This document shows, one piece after another, positions 22,540-34,112 of a DNA stretch of 64,000 bases; within the stretch, counting starts at the first letter, position 1; each line of letters begins with the position of its first letter. This stretch comes from Mrakia gelida. Its lineage: Eukaryota > Basidiomycota > Tremellomycetes > Cystofilobasidiales > Mrakiaceae. Position numbers and translations under genes: made by a program. The notes under the pieces were generated by a model. That model was given only the letters and a program-made list of their open reading frames with translations. It was not told the DNA's origin and did no database searches. Location: NCBI GenBank assembly GCA_024345305.1, contig BRON01000001.1, positions 1,798,001 through 1,862,000 of the forward strand, written 5' to 3'.

Positions 22540-25500
22540 ATGTCTACAGGAGCAGATCTGCCACAAGGATGGACAGAACAGTGGTACGTTCATTCTCTGC
22601 TTGCTCGTGCCCTAGTAGGATGCTCTATAGAAGGTCGAGCTGATCATGTTGTCCTCCTCTCGCTCCATCTCCCTCCCTCCGTTCTCGTTCTCTTCCCTCC
22701 CTCGTCGCCTTCTTGACTCGTGCTCTCTCAGGGATGAGGCTGGAACTCCTTTCTATATCAGTGAGTACAATCGCTTCTCTCTTCGACTTCTCCTGTTGGG
22801 ATTACGGCCCGCTCGTTTCAACGAAGAGCAAACAAGGGCAGGAAGGAGGGAGGGGAGGGAGCTCGAGCTCGCCAGCAACGAACGCTTGAGGCTTCTCAGC
22901 CGTCCAAGCGAGGTGCCTCTCGTATATACGAGGCCAGAACCACGAACCTTGCTGGGATATGTGCATGTTCTAGAGCTTCAGACGTCTCTGTTGAACTCTT
23001 GATGAGCTCTACGACGGTCGATGCGATGGGTTCGCTGGCTCCCTTCCCTCCCTCCTCCCTTTCGTCACTTCGATCCTGCCACCCTTCTATACACCTTCCA
23101 TTGCTCTCTCTGCACTCGACAAGTCCATCTTACTGACTGCTATCGCTCTCCCCCATGCTCTTCTCTTCTCTCAGGTCCTCAAGGTCAATCTCAGTGGGAC
23201 CACCCTTCTCAAACAGCCGACTCGTCCCTTCCTCCCCTCCCTCAAGACGCCAACTTCCCTCAGACCTCCCCACCCACGACCTCATCCTCCCACAACCCAA
23301 AAAGGCGTCAGTACGCGGCAGCTCAAGCAGCCTACGTCAACACTAACGGGCCAGGAGGTTCCTTCGACCCTTCCATCCCTGATCCGGTAGCAGGAGGAGC
23401 TCCAGCTGAGCTCTTCACGCCTGGTTACGGAGGAGAACCTCAGCAGCCAGCCTACTACGCTCCAGGAGCCACCGGAGGTCAGCAGCCAGCCTACGCACAG
23501 CAACAGCAGCAGCAGCCTACGGACTATGCTGGAGGAGCTCAGGGAGGAGGAGTGAACCAGCTCGCTGGACAGTTCGGTCAGATGGGTGTTTCAGGAGGAG
23601 GAGAGGACCTCAAGGTGAGCTTGCTTTTTTCCGCTGGGCTGTAGAGATGAAGCTCTAGGAGTAGCTGACGAACTTCTTCACTCAAATCTGCCTCTCTAGT
23701 ACCCTATACACATCGCCAACCTCGTCGGAATGCAGCCTGACGTCCGAGCTCTCGAGGACGCTCCTCCTTCCATTCGACTTCCTTCCAACGTTCGTCTCTC
23801 ATTCCTCCTTTTCCTGCTCGTTCCTCTGTTCTACCCCTCTCTTATTGGAGCAACGAAGGCGCTGGGACGCTACCGAACCACGCTGACCTCGACTCTTCGT
23901 CCTCCCTTGTTCGTTTGATCTCCTCAGGCCACCGTCACTCCCAGTCCGACCGCCATCCCCGACCCTTCCTACATGAGATCCACGATCAACGCCGTCCCCT
24001 CCATCAACAGCATCCTCAACAAGTCCAAGATCCCCTTCGGTCTCATCATCACTCCTTACCGTTCGCTCAAGGAAGGAGACGTTCGTCCTTTTCATCTCTC
24101 CTTCCTCCTCCTTCTCGCGCGATCGATCACCTCGAGCTCACTCGTCGCGTCTCTTTCTTCCTTCTCTTTCGCTTCTGCAGCCCGAGGTCCCGGTCGTCAA
24201 GGATACCGTCATCGCTCGATGCAGGAGATGTCGATCGTACATCCACCCTTACGTTACGTTCATCGAGGGAGGAAACCGATGGAAGTGCACGATGTGCAAC
24301 CTCTCGAACGAGGTCCCTCAGCTCTTCGACTGGAACCAGGAGACCAACCAGCCTGCTGATAGGTGGCAGAGAGCCGAGCTCAACAGCAGTGTCGTCGAGT
24401 TTGTCGCTCCTACAGAGTACATGGTGAATTCGAGTTCGAAGTCGTTCGATTGATCGGCGCGAAGGGAGGAGTTTCGAGTTCGAGGTTGCTTGAGCTGACC
24501 ACGAAGTCACCGTTTCATTCGTTTCGAACTAGGTTCGACCTCCTCAACCTCCGTGCTACGTCTTCCTGATCGATTGCTCCGAGGCTGCCGTCAAGACTGG
24601 TTCGTCTTCGCTCTCGTTTGACCTGGGACGAGCTGAGCCCACCCTCTTCTTTGCTGACGATCTCTTTCGTCTTTTTCGTCGACAGGAATGCTCGCTACCG
24701 CTGCTCGAACCATCCTTGAATCCCTCGATCGACTCCCCAACGACGATGGTCGAACCAAGATCGCTCTCATTGCCGTCGACACCTCCCTTCACTTCTTCTG
24801 CCTTCCTGTGCGTCCGACTTTCTCGCCCTTCAGCTCCTTTCGATATTTGAGCGTACCTGACTCTTTGCTCGCTCGTCTGTCCACTCTCCTCTTCAGCCTG
24901 GTGCTACGGATCCCACCATGCTCGTCGTTTCCGACCTCGAGGACGTCTTCCTCCCCAAGCCCTCCGATCTCCTCGTTAACATCGTCGAAGCTCGTCCTGC
25001 GATCGAGAGCATGCTCAAGAGGCTCAGCGACATGTTCAAGGATACCTACGTCACCGGAAGCGCTCTCGGAGCTGGACTGCAAGCTGCTTTCAAGCTCGTG
25101 GTAAGTCTTTGTCGCGTCTTTCCTGAACTCCCTGGACTCGAGCTGATCTCTCATTCGCGTCTTCGTTCCTGTTCTCCAGTCGAGCATCGGAGGAAAGATC
25201 ATCGCCCTCACTGCTACCCTTCCTTCCACCGGACCTGGAGGACTCAAGAACAGGGAGGATCCCAAGCTGTTGGGAACGTCGAAGGTTCGTCCGCTCGCCC
25301 TCCCCTTCCTTTCGCGCGTTGCCTTCGCGTTCTGGTCTCGAGATCGACTGACCGTCAATCCTTCTTCTTCCTCCAGGAGTCCGCTCTTCTCCAAGCTGCT
25401 GGTCCTTTCTACAAGACCTTTGCCATTGATTGCTCGCGAGCTCAGGTCTCGGTCGACATGTTCCTCTTCAGTTCTGGCTACACCGACGTCGCGAGTCTGA

Positions 25501-27332
25501 GTGAGTCGAGTCGTCTCTCGGTCTACCTGTCTCCTCGAAGCCGCGATGCTGATCTTCTCTTCTATCCCAACAGGTTGCTTGCCTCGATACACCGGAGGAC
25601 AAACCTACTTCTACCCTTCGTTCAACGCCGGTCGGTCAGAGGACGCGATCAAGTTCGCTCACGAGCTCGGAGAGGTTCTCGCTCAGAAGATCGGTCTCGA
25701 GGCTGTTATTCGAGTTCGAGCTTCTAGAGGTATGTCTCCTCTTCTTTCCTTTCCTTGCTATACGGCGCTCAGCCTCCAGAAGAGAGGCGTTCGACCAGAA
25801 CCGATACTGACCTTCGATCCTGTTCTGCTCTCCCTTCGCTCAGGTCTTCGAATGAAGGCTTTCCACGGGAACTTCTTCATCCGGTCTACCGATCTCCTCT
25901 CTCTCCCTGCCGTCCCTATCGATCAGTCGTACGCCATCGAGGTCGAGCTCGAGGACAACATCACCGCTCCCTTCGTCGTGATGCAGACCGCCGTTCTTCA
26001 CACCACCTGCTTCGGTTCGTCCTTCTTGATTTGCATCGTCATCATTTCTTCTCGACCCTTACTGACGTGCGTCTTTCTTGTTACTCTCTACCACAGGTGA
26101 ACGACGAATCCGAGTCATCACCCTCGCTCTCCCCGTCACCGACAACCTCGTCAACCTCTTCGCGTCCGTCGACCAAGCCGCCGTCACGACTCTCCTCGCC
26201 TGCAAGGCCGTCGAGCGAACGATGCAGTCGAAACTCGAGGACGCCAGGGAGTACATCACCAAGTCGCTCGTCGACATGCTCTCCGCCTTCAAGAGCGCGA
26301 CTCAGGCTGGAGGATCGGGAGCGAGCACTCAACTCGCTGTGCCCGAGAACATGCGATTCCTCGCTCTTCTTTGCTTGGGTCTGCTGAAGCACGTGAGTGA
26401 TTTCCTTCTCGTACCCTTCGTCTGGTTAAGAAATGGTGAAAAGAGCGAATTCAGAGGTTGAGAGCTGACTCCCGTTCGCGTCTTCCTCTTTTCAAACAGG
26501 TCGGACTTCGAGAGAGCTCTCAAATCCCCCCCGACATGCGAAGCTACGCTCAAGCTCTTCTCACCACCCTCCCATCTCAACTCCTCGTCCCTTACCTCCA
26601 CCCTCGGTTCTACGCTCTTCACACCATGCCCGACGACGTGAGTTCAGAGCTCGTCGTCTTTCCTCCTCGATCTTCTTGTCGACTCTCGACTGACGCGTCT
26701 TCTCTCTTACCCTCGCTTCTTCTCCTCTAGGCCGGAACCATCGGAGAGCACGGAGTCATCCTCCCCGAGCCCATGAACCTCACCAGCGAGCGACTCGAAC
26801 GACACGGACTCTTCATCATTGAGGACGGACAGAACATCTTCCTCTGGATCGGACGCGAGGCTGTTCCTCAGCTCGTCCAGGACGTCTTTGATATCCCATC
26901 TTACGCTGAGCTTCCAGGAGGAAAGGTGAGTTCACGACATCTTTCTCGAGTTCAGCTCAAATCGAGCGACCTCGAAACTGACGCGACTGCGTTCTCCCCC
27001 TTCGTTCCTCTTCGCTCCAGACCACCCTTCCCACGCTCGACAACTCCTTCTCGCAGCGAGTCAACGCCATCATCAACAAGACTCGGGAGATGCGTCGTTC
27101 ACCGTACCGAGCTCACGTCTACGTCGTCAAGGAGGACGGAGAGCCCGCGCTCAGGCAGTGGGCGTTGAGTGGATTGATAGAGGACCGTTTCGACAGGTGC
27201 CCTTCTTATGCTTCCTGGGTTTCTACGTTGAGAGATAAGGTCAGTCTATACTTATTCTCTCTTCTCGAACCATTCTCTCTGACCTCGAACTGACTCCTCC
27301 GTCTTCTCCAGGTCAACTCAACCTCGTCGTGA
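22540..27332 (+). CDS. SEC24: COPII coat subunit Sec24, copy 1, with N-terminal WW domain
   Basis: Sec24 is the cargo-binding subunit of the COPII inner coat. The N-terminus is unusual: [18 protein letters not shown] and [11 protein letters not shown], on three exons, form a WW domain (two Trp about 23 apart plus the final Pro). Then come [16 protein letters not shown], a Gln/Gly-rich linker, LVGMQPDV, the zinc finger C-RR-C-x18-C-TM-C, the trunk ([88 protein letters not shown]), the beta-sandwich ([20 protein letters not shown]), the helical domain ([19 protein letters not shown]) and the gelsolin-like end ([20 protein letters not shown]). It ends VNSTSS after a final exon at 27312-27332. 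About 17 exons. A paralogue lies 265 bp downstream with matching intron positions. Confidence 0.95.
26530..27112 (+). repeat. Near-identical tract shared with 31601-32183 (SEC24 copy 1 side)
   Basis: 583 bp identical to 31601-32183 except one base (G at 26744, A at 31815, changing Gly to Glu). It spans two complete introns as well as exons, while flanking exons and introns of the two genes differ clearly. Best read as a gene-conversion tract. Confidence 0.92.
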
Positions 27333-27597
27333 ACTCGCGTTCGCGTTCCCATCTCTCTTTCTCTTCCTTCATTTGCTTTTTCATCTCTCTCTCTCTCTTC
27401 TTTCGCACTTGCTTTTACCACCCTACATACGTACATCGTTTCCAACCATCACCGACCCACCCTGCTATTTTTCTCTATGCGATCTCGCTGTTTTTTTTGC
27501 AACTCCGAGCTCCGACTCGAAACGGCCCTCGCTCGCTCTTTTCCTCTTTCCTCCAACTCCTTCCTTCTCTTCTTCCCTAGCAAGACCTTCAGCTTCG

Positions 27598-30500
27598 ATG
27601 GCTTCCCAACTCCCCACTGGATGGTCTGAACAAGTGTGCGTTCACTTTACCTTGTGATATCTCGGTTCGCGAAGAGGAAGGAAGTCTAGAAGAGCGAGGA
27701 AGGGGAAGCAGAGGAGGAGGATCGTCGTCCATCGTTCGGTTGGGTCCGAGGGAAGGAAAGGGCACGAGCTGACCCGTTTTGGGATGGTTTTGGATGAGTA
27801 TAGGGATGAAGTTGGGACTCCTTTCTATATCAGTGAGTCCGTATTGCGAGCTGGAAACTAGAAGTGAAGGATGGTCAAGGAGGGAGGGAGGAAGGGGTCG
27901 GTGACGGAGCTCGACGAGTGAGATGTTTGGCGAGATGGTCGAGCTGGTTCTCGCTCTGGAGATGGCTCGAAGCATGTGTTGAAACGGGTGATGGGAGATT
28001 GAGAGGGAACAGATCAAGTCTACGACTGAGCCTTAGCTGGGACTGGCTCGTAGGACCTGTGGGAGACGAAAGACGAGGACGAGAGAGAAGAAGGGAAGCT
28101 CGTGCGCCGACCTTCCCTCCCTTCCGTCTCGCACCCTATAGTCCCTCCTTCCCTCATTCCCTCAACACAGGCTTTAACTGAGTCCAGAGTGACCAGAATA
28201 CTGACCCTCGATCTCCTCATCCGTTTCCTCCAGGTCCCGACGGCCAATCTCAATGGGAACACCCTTCAACCTCGACATCCTCCCCTCCTCCTTCCAACGA
28301 ACCAGCTCCCATCGATGAACCTCCTCTTCCCAATCCCTCCCACAACCCCAAACGTCGTCAATACGCTGCAGCGCAGGCCGCCTACCTCAGTTCCAACACG
28401 AACGGTCCAGGAGGAACCTTTGATTCGTCCAACTCAGCTCCAGTGGGAGATCACGCTTCCTCAACCTTCGTTCCAGCCTACGGAGATCAAGCACCGGCTG
28501 CTGCTGAAGGAGCGCCGAGTTATGGATACAGCGATGTCAAGTCGGGAGGAGGACCGGATTTGGCGAGTCAGGTTGGTGGGATGGGAATCAGTGGACAGCA
28601 GCAGCCTGCTGCTGGGGGCTTCGAAGGAGATCTGAGGGTGAGCTCTCGCTTCCTCCCCTTCCTTCTTCCTCCCTTTGTTCCTCGAACGAGAGGTCTCGCA
28701 AAGGGCTGATCAGCTTTCCTCTTTCACTTCAGTATCCATACGAGCTCGTCAATCTCGTTGGAATGCAGCCGGACGTGCCTCATCTCGAGGACGGCCCTCC
28801 GACGATCAGGCTCCCATCGAATGTGAGCTCACACTCTCTCGACGCGTTTCGCTTCGTCTTTCCTCCCTTCGCTCGCCGCTGACGAACTCTACTGCTCTTG
28901 CTCTTGCTCTTCCTCAGGCCTCTGTTACTTCGAGTCCTGATGCTCAGGCAGACTACTCCTACATGAGATCCACCCTCAACGCCGTTCCAGCAACCAATTC
29001 TCTCCTCAACAAGTCCAAGCTTCCTCTCGGTCTCGTCATCACTCCCTACCGATCCATCAAGGAAGGAGATGTGAGTGCTTCGTCTCCTCTATCGGTCTGC
29101 CTCTCGACTCGCTCCAAGCTGACTTCGTTTTGCTCTCAAACGCGTCTCTCGCTCCCAACAGCCTGAGGTCCCCGTCATTCGAGACATGGTGATCGCTCGT
29201 TGTCGACGATGTCGAGCCTACATCCACCCTTACGTTACCTTCATCGAAGGAGGCAACAGGTGGAAGTGTACTCTCTGCAATCTCTCGAACGAGGTGCCTC
29301 AGAGGTTCGATTGGGATCAGGAGACGAACAAGCCCGCGGATCGTTGGCAGAGAGCCGAACTCAACCACAGTGTCGTCGATTTCGTCGCTCCCTCAGAGTA
29401 CCTGGTCGGTCTAGGCTCTCTCGACTTCTACTCTTCGACGAGCTCGGCCTGATCGTGTTCTTCTTATCTTGTCTTGTCTCTCAGGTTCGATCTCCAGCTC
29501 CTCCTTGCTACGTCTTCGTGATCGACGTGTCCGAAACCGCCGTCCAGACAGGCGAGTCGTTCGCTTTTTCGAAGCTTTTCCCTCCTACAAGCCGTGTCTG
29601 ACTGCTGGTCTCTGTTCTTCTTTTCCCCTCAGGTATGGTCGCAACGGCCGCTCGTACGATCCTCGAGTCTCTAGATCGACTTCCCAACGAGGACGGACGA
29701 ACGAAAGTCGCCATCATCGCCGTCGACGTTGCTCTTCATTTCTTCAGTCTTCCCGTGAGTTTGGACATCTTCTCATCAGTCTATTCAGTAACTCACACCT
29801 TTTCCTGCCTCGTGTCCTTCTTAGCCTGGAGCCAACGATCCAACCGAACTCGTCGTCTCCGACCTCGACGACGTCTTCCTCCCCCGACCCAACGACCTTC
29901 TCGTCAACCTCATCGAGTCTCGTCCTGCCCTCGATAAGCTCCTTGGAAGTCTCAGCAACCTCTTTAAGGACACCTACACCATCGGAAACGCTCTCGGAGC
30001 TGGGTTGAAGGCTGCTTATCAGCTGATTGTAAGTCGCGTCGTTTCTCGTCTTGTTCCCTTCGTTTCTCGTCCTTCGTTGTCGTCACTGACTCGTCGGTCT
30101 CTTCTCCTCGCCGCCTCGCAGGGACCCATCGGAGGAAAGATCATCGTACTCAACTCCTCGCTGCCTTCGGTTGGTCCTGGAGCTCTGAAGAACCGAGAGG
30201 ATCCGAGTGTTTTGGGAACTTCGAAGGTGAATTCAAAACGCGTCTCGTCCCTCCTCTTTCACCTCCCCTCACCTTCCTTTGCTTGAGCTCGAGGCACTTG
30301 CTGACGCCATGGTCTTTTCCTCATCCCTTCGCGAATCCAGGAGTCTGCTCTTCTCGGAGCCGCTATCCCGTTCTACAAGCTTCTCGCTATCGACTGCTCG
30401 AAGTCCCAAGTCGCCGTCGACATGTTCTTGCTCAACTCTGGCTACGCCGATGTGGCTACTCTCAGTGCGTATACTACTTCTGGTCCCTCTGTGCTGGGAG

Positions 30501-32398
30501 GCTGATGGCGTCGAGACTCTCGAGAGAGGCAGGGAGAGACGCCTTTCATCGACTCGCGAAGAACGGCGTCCTTCGTGGGCTTCTTTGTACCTCCTCCGGA
30601 CTGACCGCATTCCTCTTCGTCTCACAGGTGCGCTGCCGAAGTACACGGCTGGTCAGACCTACTTCTACCCATCCTTCTCCGCCAAACACACCGAGGACGC
30701 GACCAAGTTCGCGTACGAGTTGGGAGACGTTTTGAGTCACAAGATCGGACTGGAGGCGATCATTCGAGTACGAGCTTCGAGAGGTAAGTCAGCATTTCCC
30801 TCTCCGCTTCCTTCATCTCGATGATGGACGACTACATCTTCAGCAAGGAGTGATCTCGAAAGTCTCGACGCGTCTTCGTCGACTCGAACCCTCCTCTGAC
30901 ACTGCTCCCCTCCTCTTTTCTTTTCGCCTCAGGTCTGCGAATGAAGACCTTCCACGGAAACTTCTTCATCCGGTCGACGGATCTACTCTCCATCCCCGTC
31001 GTTCCCATCGACCAGTCCTACTCGATGGAGATTCAGGTCGAGGACGACCTCACCGCTCCTTTCGTGGTCTTCCAAACTGCCGTCATGCACACCACCTGCT
31101 TCGGTACGCCTCTTTCTCTTGTTCTCTACCCGACAAACCCCTTCCCAATCTCACTTGATCCCCCTACGTCTTCTTTCGTAGGTGAACGACGTCTTCGAGT
31201 CATCACTCTCGCTCTCCCCGTCACGGACAACCTCGTCAACCTCTACTCCTCGGTCGATCAAACCGCCATCGCTACCCTCCTTGCTTGCCGAGCCGTCGAT
31301 ATCACCACTAGGTCTTCCCTCTCCGACGGACGAGACCACGTAACGAAGTCGCTCGTCGACATCCTCGCCGCGTTCAAGACCGCGACTCAGGTTGGAGGAG
31401 GAGGAGCCAGCACTCAGCTCGCGTGCCCGAAGAACATGAGGTTCCTCGCGCTGCTCTGTTTGGGATTGATCAAGCACGTGAGTGATTCGCTTGTTGTACC
31501 TTTCGTTTGGTTGGAAAGAGCGAATGAAAAGGTCGAGAGCTGACTCGTTCGCGTCTCTTTCACAAATCAGGTCGGTCTTCGCGATAGCTCCCAGATTCCT
31601 CCCGACATGCGAAGCTACGCTCAAGCTCTTCTCACCACCCTCCCATCTCAACTCCTCGTCCCTTACCTCCACCCTCGGTTCTACGCTCTTCACACCATGC
31701 CCGACGACGTGAGTTCAGAGCTCGTCGTCTTTCCTCCTCGATCTTCTTGTCGACTCTCGACTGACGCGTCTTCTCTCTTACCCTCGCTTCTTCTCCTCTA
31801 GGCCGGAACCATCGAAGAGCACGGAGTCATCCTCCCCGAGCCCATGAACCTCACCAGCGAGCGACTCGAACGACACGGACTCTTCATCATTGAGGACGGA
31901 CAGAACATCTTCCTCTGGATCGGACGCGAGGCTGTTCCTCAGCTCGTCCAGGACGTCTTTGATATCCCATCTTACGCTGAGCTTCCAGGAGGAAAGGTGA
32001 GTTCACGACATCTTTCTCGAGTTCAGCTCAAATCGAGCGACCTCGAAACTGACGCGACTGCGTTCTCCCCCTTCGTTCCTCTTCGCTCCAGACCACCCTT
32101 CCCACGCTCGACAACTCCTTCTCGCAGCGAGTCAACGCCATCATCAACAAGACTCGGGAGATGCGTCGTTCACCGTACCGAGCCCACCTCTACGTCGTCA
32201 AAGAGGACGGAGAGCCCGCGTTGAGGCAGTGGGCGTTGAGCGCGTTGATAGAGGACCGATTTGACAAAGGACAATCTTACTCCCAGTATCTGTCGACGCT
32301 GAAGGACAAGGTGAGTCGCATGCTTGTCGTGCTTCTCTTCCCAGGCTCGAGCTGACTCGCCCTTCGTTCTTTTCCAGGTCAACTCGATCTCGTCGTGA
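27598..32398 (+). CDS. SEC24: COPII coat subunit Sec24, copy 2, with N-terminal WW domain
   Basis: This tandem paralogue of the preceding gene has the same exon order. The start exon [12 protein letters not shown] leads to DEVGTPFYI and [11 protein letters not shown], again a WW domain with both Trp and the final Pro. The linker is shorter in Gln and contains [16 protein letters not shown]. All Sec24 parts are present: [16 protein letters not shown], the zinc finger C-RR-C-x18-[122 protein letters not shown], and the gelsolin-like end, finishing VNSISS. No stop or frameshift was seen, so both copies look active. Whether this copy corresponds to a specialised Sec24 (such as yeast Sfb2) cannot be decided; similarity is closest to its neighbour. 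Confidence 0.94.
31601..32183 (+). repeat. Near-identical tract shared with 26530-27112 (SEC24 copy 2 side)
   Basis: Partner of the tract at 26530-27112, constant offset 5071 bp, one mismatch in 583 bp. Identity ends abruptly at 32184 where silent and replacement differences resume. Confidence 0.92.
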
Positions 32399-32737
32399 TC
32401 TTCGCCTCCCCATCTCGTTCTCTTCTGGCCCTCTCCTTGCTTCTCGACCCTAGACTAGGCTCTTTACCTCAGTTGGTTACCCTTTCCTCTCAGTTTGCTC
32501 TTTTCGGATGTGACGTTTAACGATTCATGAAGATCAAAAAAGAACAAGAGCTGACGAGCGAGACGAGAGCGGGAGACGACGAGGCGAAAGACCTGCTAGC
32601 GAACGAAGGCGAAGAAACGAAGAAAGCGTAGGTTGGTAAGCACGAGACAAAAGCAAGACGAAGCCCAAAACAGCAGTGTAAGCAAGAAACAAAGCAAAAA
32701 ACAAAAGCAAGCAGAAAGCAAACGAGCGAAAACAAAA
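32399..32737. other. Convergent intergenic region
   Basis: Holds the 3' ends of SEC24 copy 2 and the second Zn2Cys6 gene. It is rich in A/G on the plus strand near 32600-32730. Nothing else recognised. Confidence 0.5.
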
Positions 32738-34112
32738 CTACGCGATCCACGATGCCTGAGGCGCCTGCTCTACCTCGTACACTCCCGTCCCTTCCCAAGG
32801 AGCATCGAAGACCCAGCCTTCTCCCATGAAGGGTTCCAGCGCTCCGAAGTCGATTTGAGGGATGAAGGAAGTAGACTCCTCGGCGGCGAGAGGGAGGGAG
32901 GGAAGAGGAGGGACGTTGAAGGTCGCGTCCGGTTCGAACGACTCCTCAAAGACAAATCCGACTCCGAGACCAGCTTCGGGAAGAGGGATGTAGGTTGAGG
33001 GCTCGACGGGAGAGGTAGAGAGGTCCATGGAGGGGGTGTTGATGGTAGAGTAGGTGGTGGGAGTGGTTTGGTAGATTGGGTTGGGAGGGATGATCCAGGA
33101 CAAGGAGGGGATGTCGTCGAAACGGGGTTCGGATGGGTAGAGAGGGGAGGCGGGAGGGGTCGAGAAGCTCGAGGAGGACATGGTGGAGAAGTTGGGTGTT
33201 GAGGTCGAAGAGGGGAAGTAGGAGGTGTAGGAGGAGGAGGGAGAGTGTTGACCGTCGTAGGTGCTGTTGAGGTCCATGAAGGGAGAGGCGATTTCGGGCG
33301 AGGGCTGGAGGGGAGTGTTGAGAGCGAGGGGAGAGGAGAGGAGCACGGAGGGGTATGGACGGGAGGAGGAGGGATCAAAGGTGGACTGAAGAGGCTGCAT
33401 GATAAGAGGAAGGAATGAATTGGTCAGACCGAGGTTCGGAGGGAAATGTGGCCTGAGGAAAGAGACGAGAGACGAACCGACGACGAGCGCACTTCCGTTT
33501 TCGGCTGCCATCCTTCGAGGAGCAGAGTAGGACACGAAGCACTCTCCTTCAGCCCACGAGGAGAGCGACCGACGAAGCCAGTGGCGAGCTTTTGAGCTTT
33601 GAGGAAGGCTTTGCGCTCTTTGGCGGCTGGAAGAGCGGAGGCGAAGAAGGAATTGGGGGTCAGCCCGGGTCGGATCGAGACCGCGTCGCAGCACGAGGGA
33701 GAGACAGAGAGAGAGCTGACCTCGGTTGTCCTCGTCGGAGACCTCCTTGTATTCACAAGACCTTTTAGTTCGAGTGCAGTTCGAGCAAACGACACCTCCA
33801 TCGCATCGAATTTTCCTGTGGAAGGGGAGAAGAAGGACCGAAGCGAAGGCGAGTCAGGTTTCGTTCGGTCTCACGCGAGAAAGTTCGGACGGGAGGGCGA
33901 TAAAACTAGAGCGGAGAGAGAACAACTTACCTCAGACGACAGTAGGAGCATGCCTTGGTATTCCTGTTCCTTCCTCCTGAAGACCTTGAAGACGTCGAGC
34001 CGCAGGCTGATCCAGCAGGCGAGGAGGGGAAGACTGAACGAGCGACGTAGAATTGAGGGTCGAGATGGGTCGAGGTAAAAGCGCGAGGGTCTTGAGTGTG
34101 CCAGGTGGTCAT
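32738..34112 (-). CDS. Zn2Cys6 fungal-type transcription factor, N-terminal zinc cluster
   Basis: The start exon runs from MTTWHTQDPRAF to RNRNTKACSYCRLR, joined by an intron to KIRCDGGVVCSNCTRTKRSC and EYKEVSDEDN. The cluster is C-SY-C-RLRKIR-C-DGGVV-C-SN-C-TRTKRS-C, a complete Zn2Cys6 motif at about residues 50-80. The next exon is in frame and basic (AAKERKAFLKAQKLATGFVG). The last exon, about 630 nt, is Ser/Thr/Pro-rich and then acidic and aromatic (FEESFEPDATFNVPPL, PQIDFGALEPFMGEGWVFD), a composition common in activation domains, ending APQASWIA. No fungal-specific TF domain was found. About 340 residues; target genes unknown. It is the second Zn2Cys6 gene in the window and shows no other resemblance to the first. 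Confidence 0.85.

Noticed and set aside
22540..32398. One SEC24 copy being a pseudogene
   Set aside because: Both copies have open frames across all exons, intact zinc fingers and proper splice borders.
5763..34112. The two Zn2Cys6 genes as recent duplicates
   Set aside because: Beyond the generic zinc cluster they share no sequence, differ in cluster position, and their introns fall at different residues.
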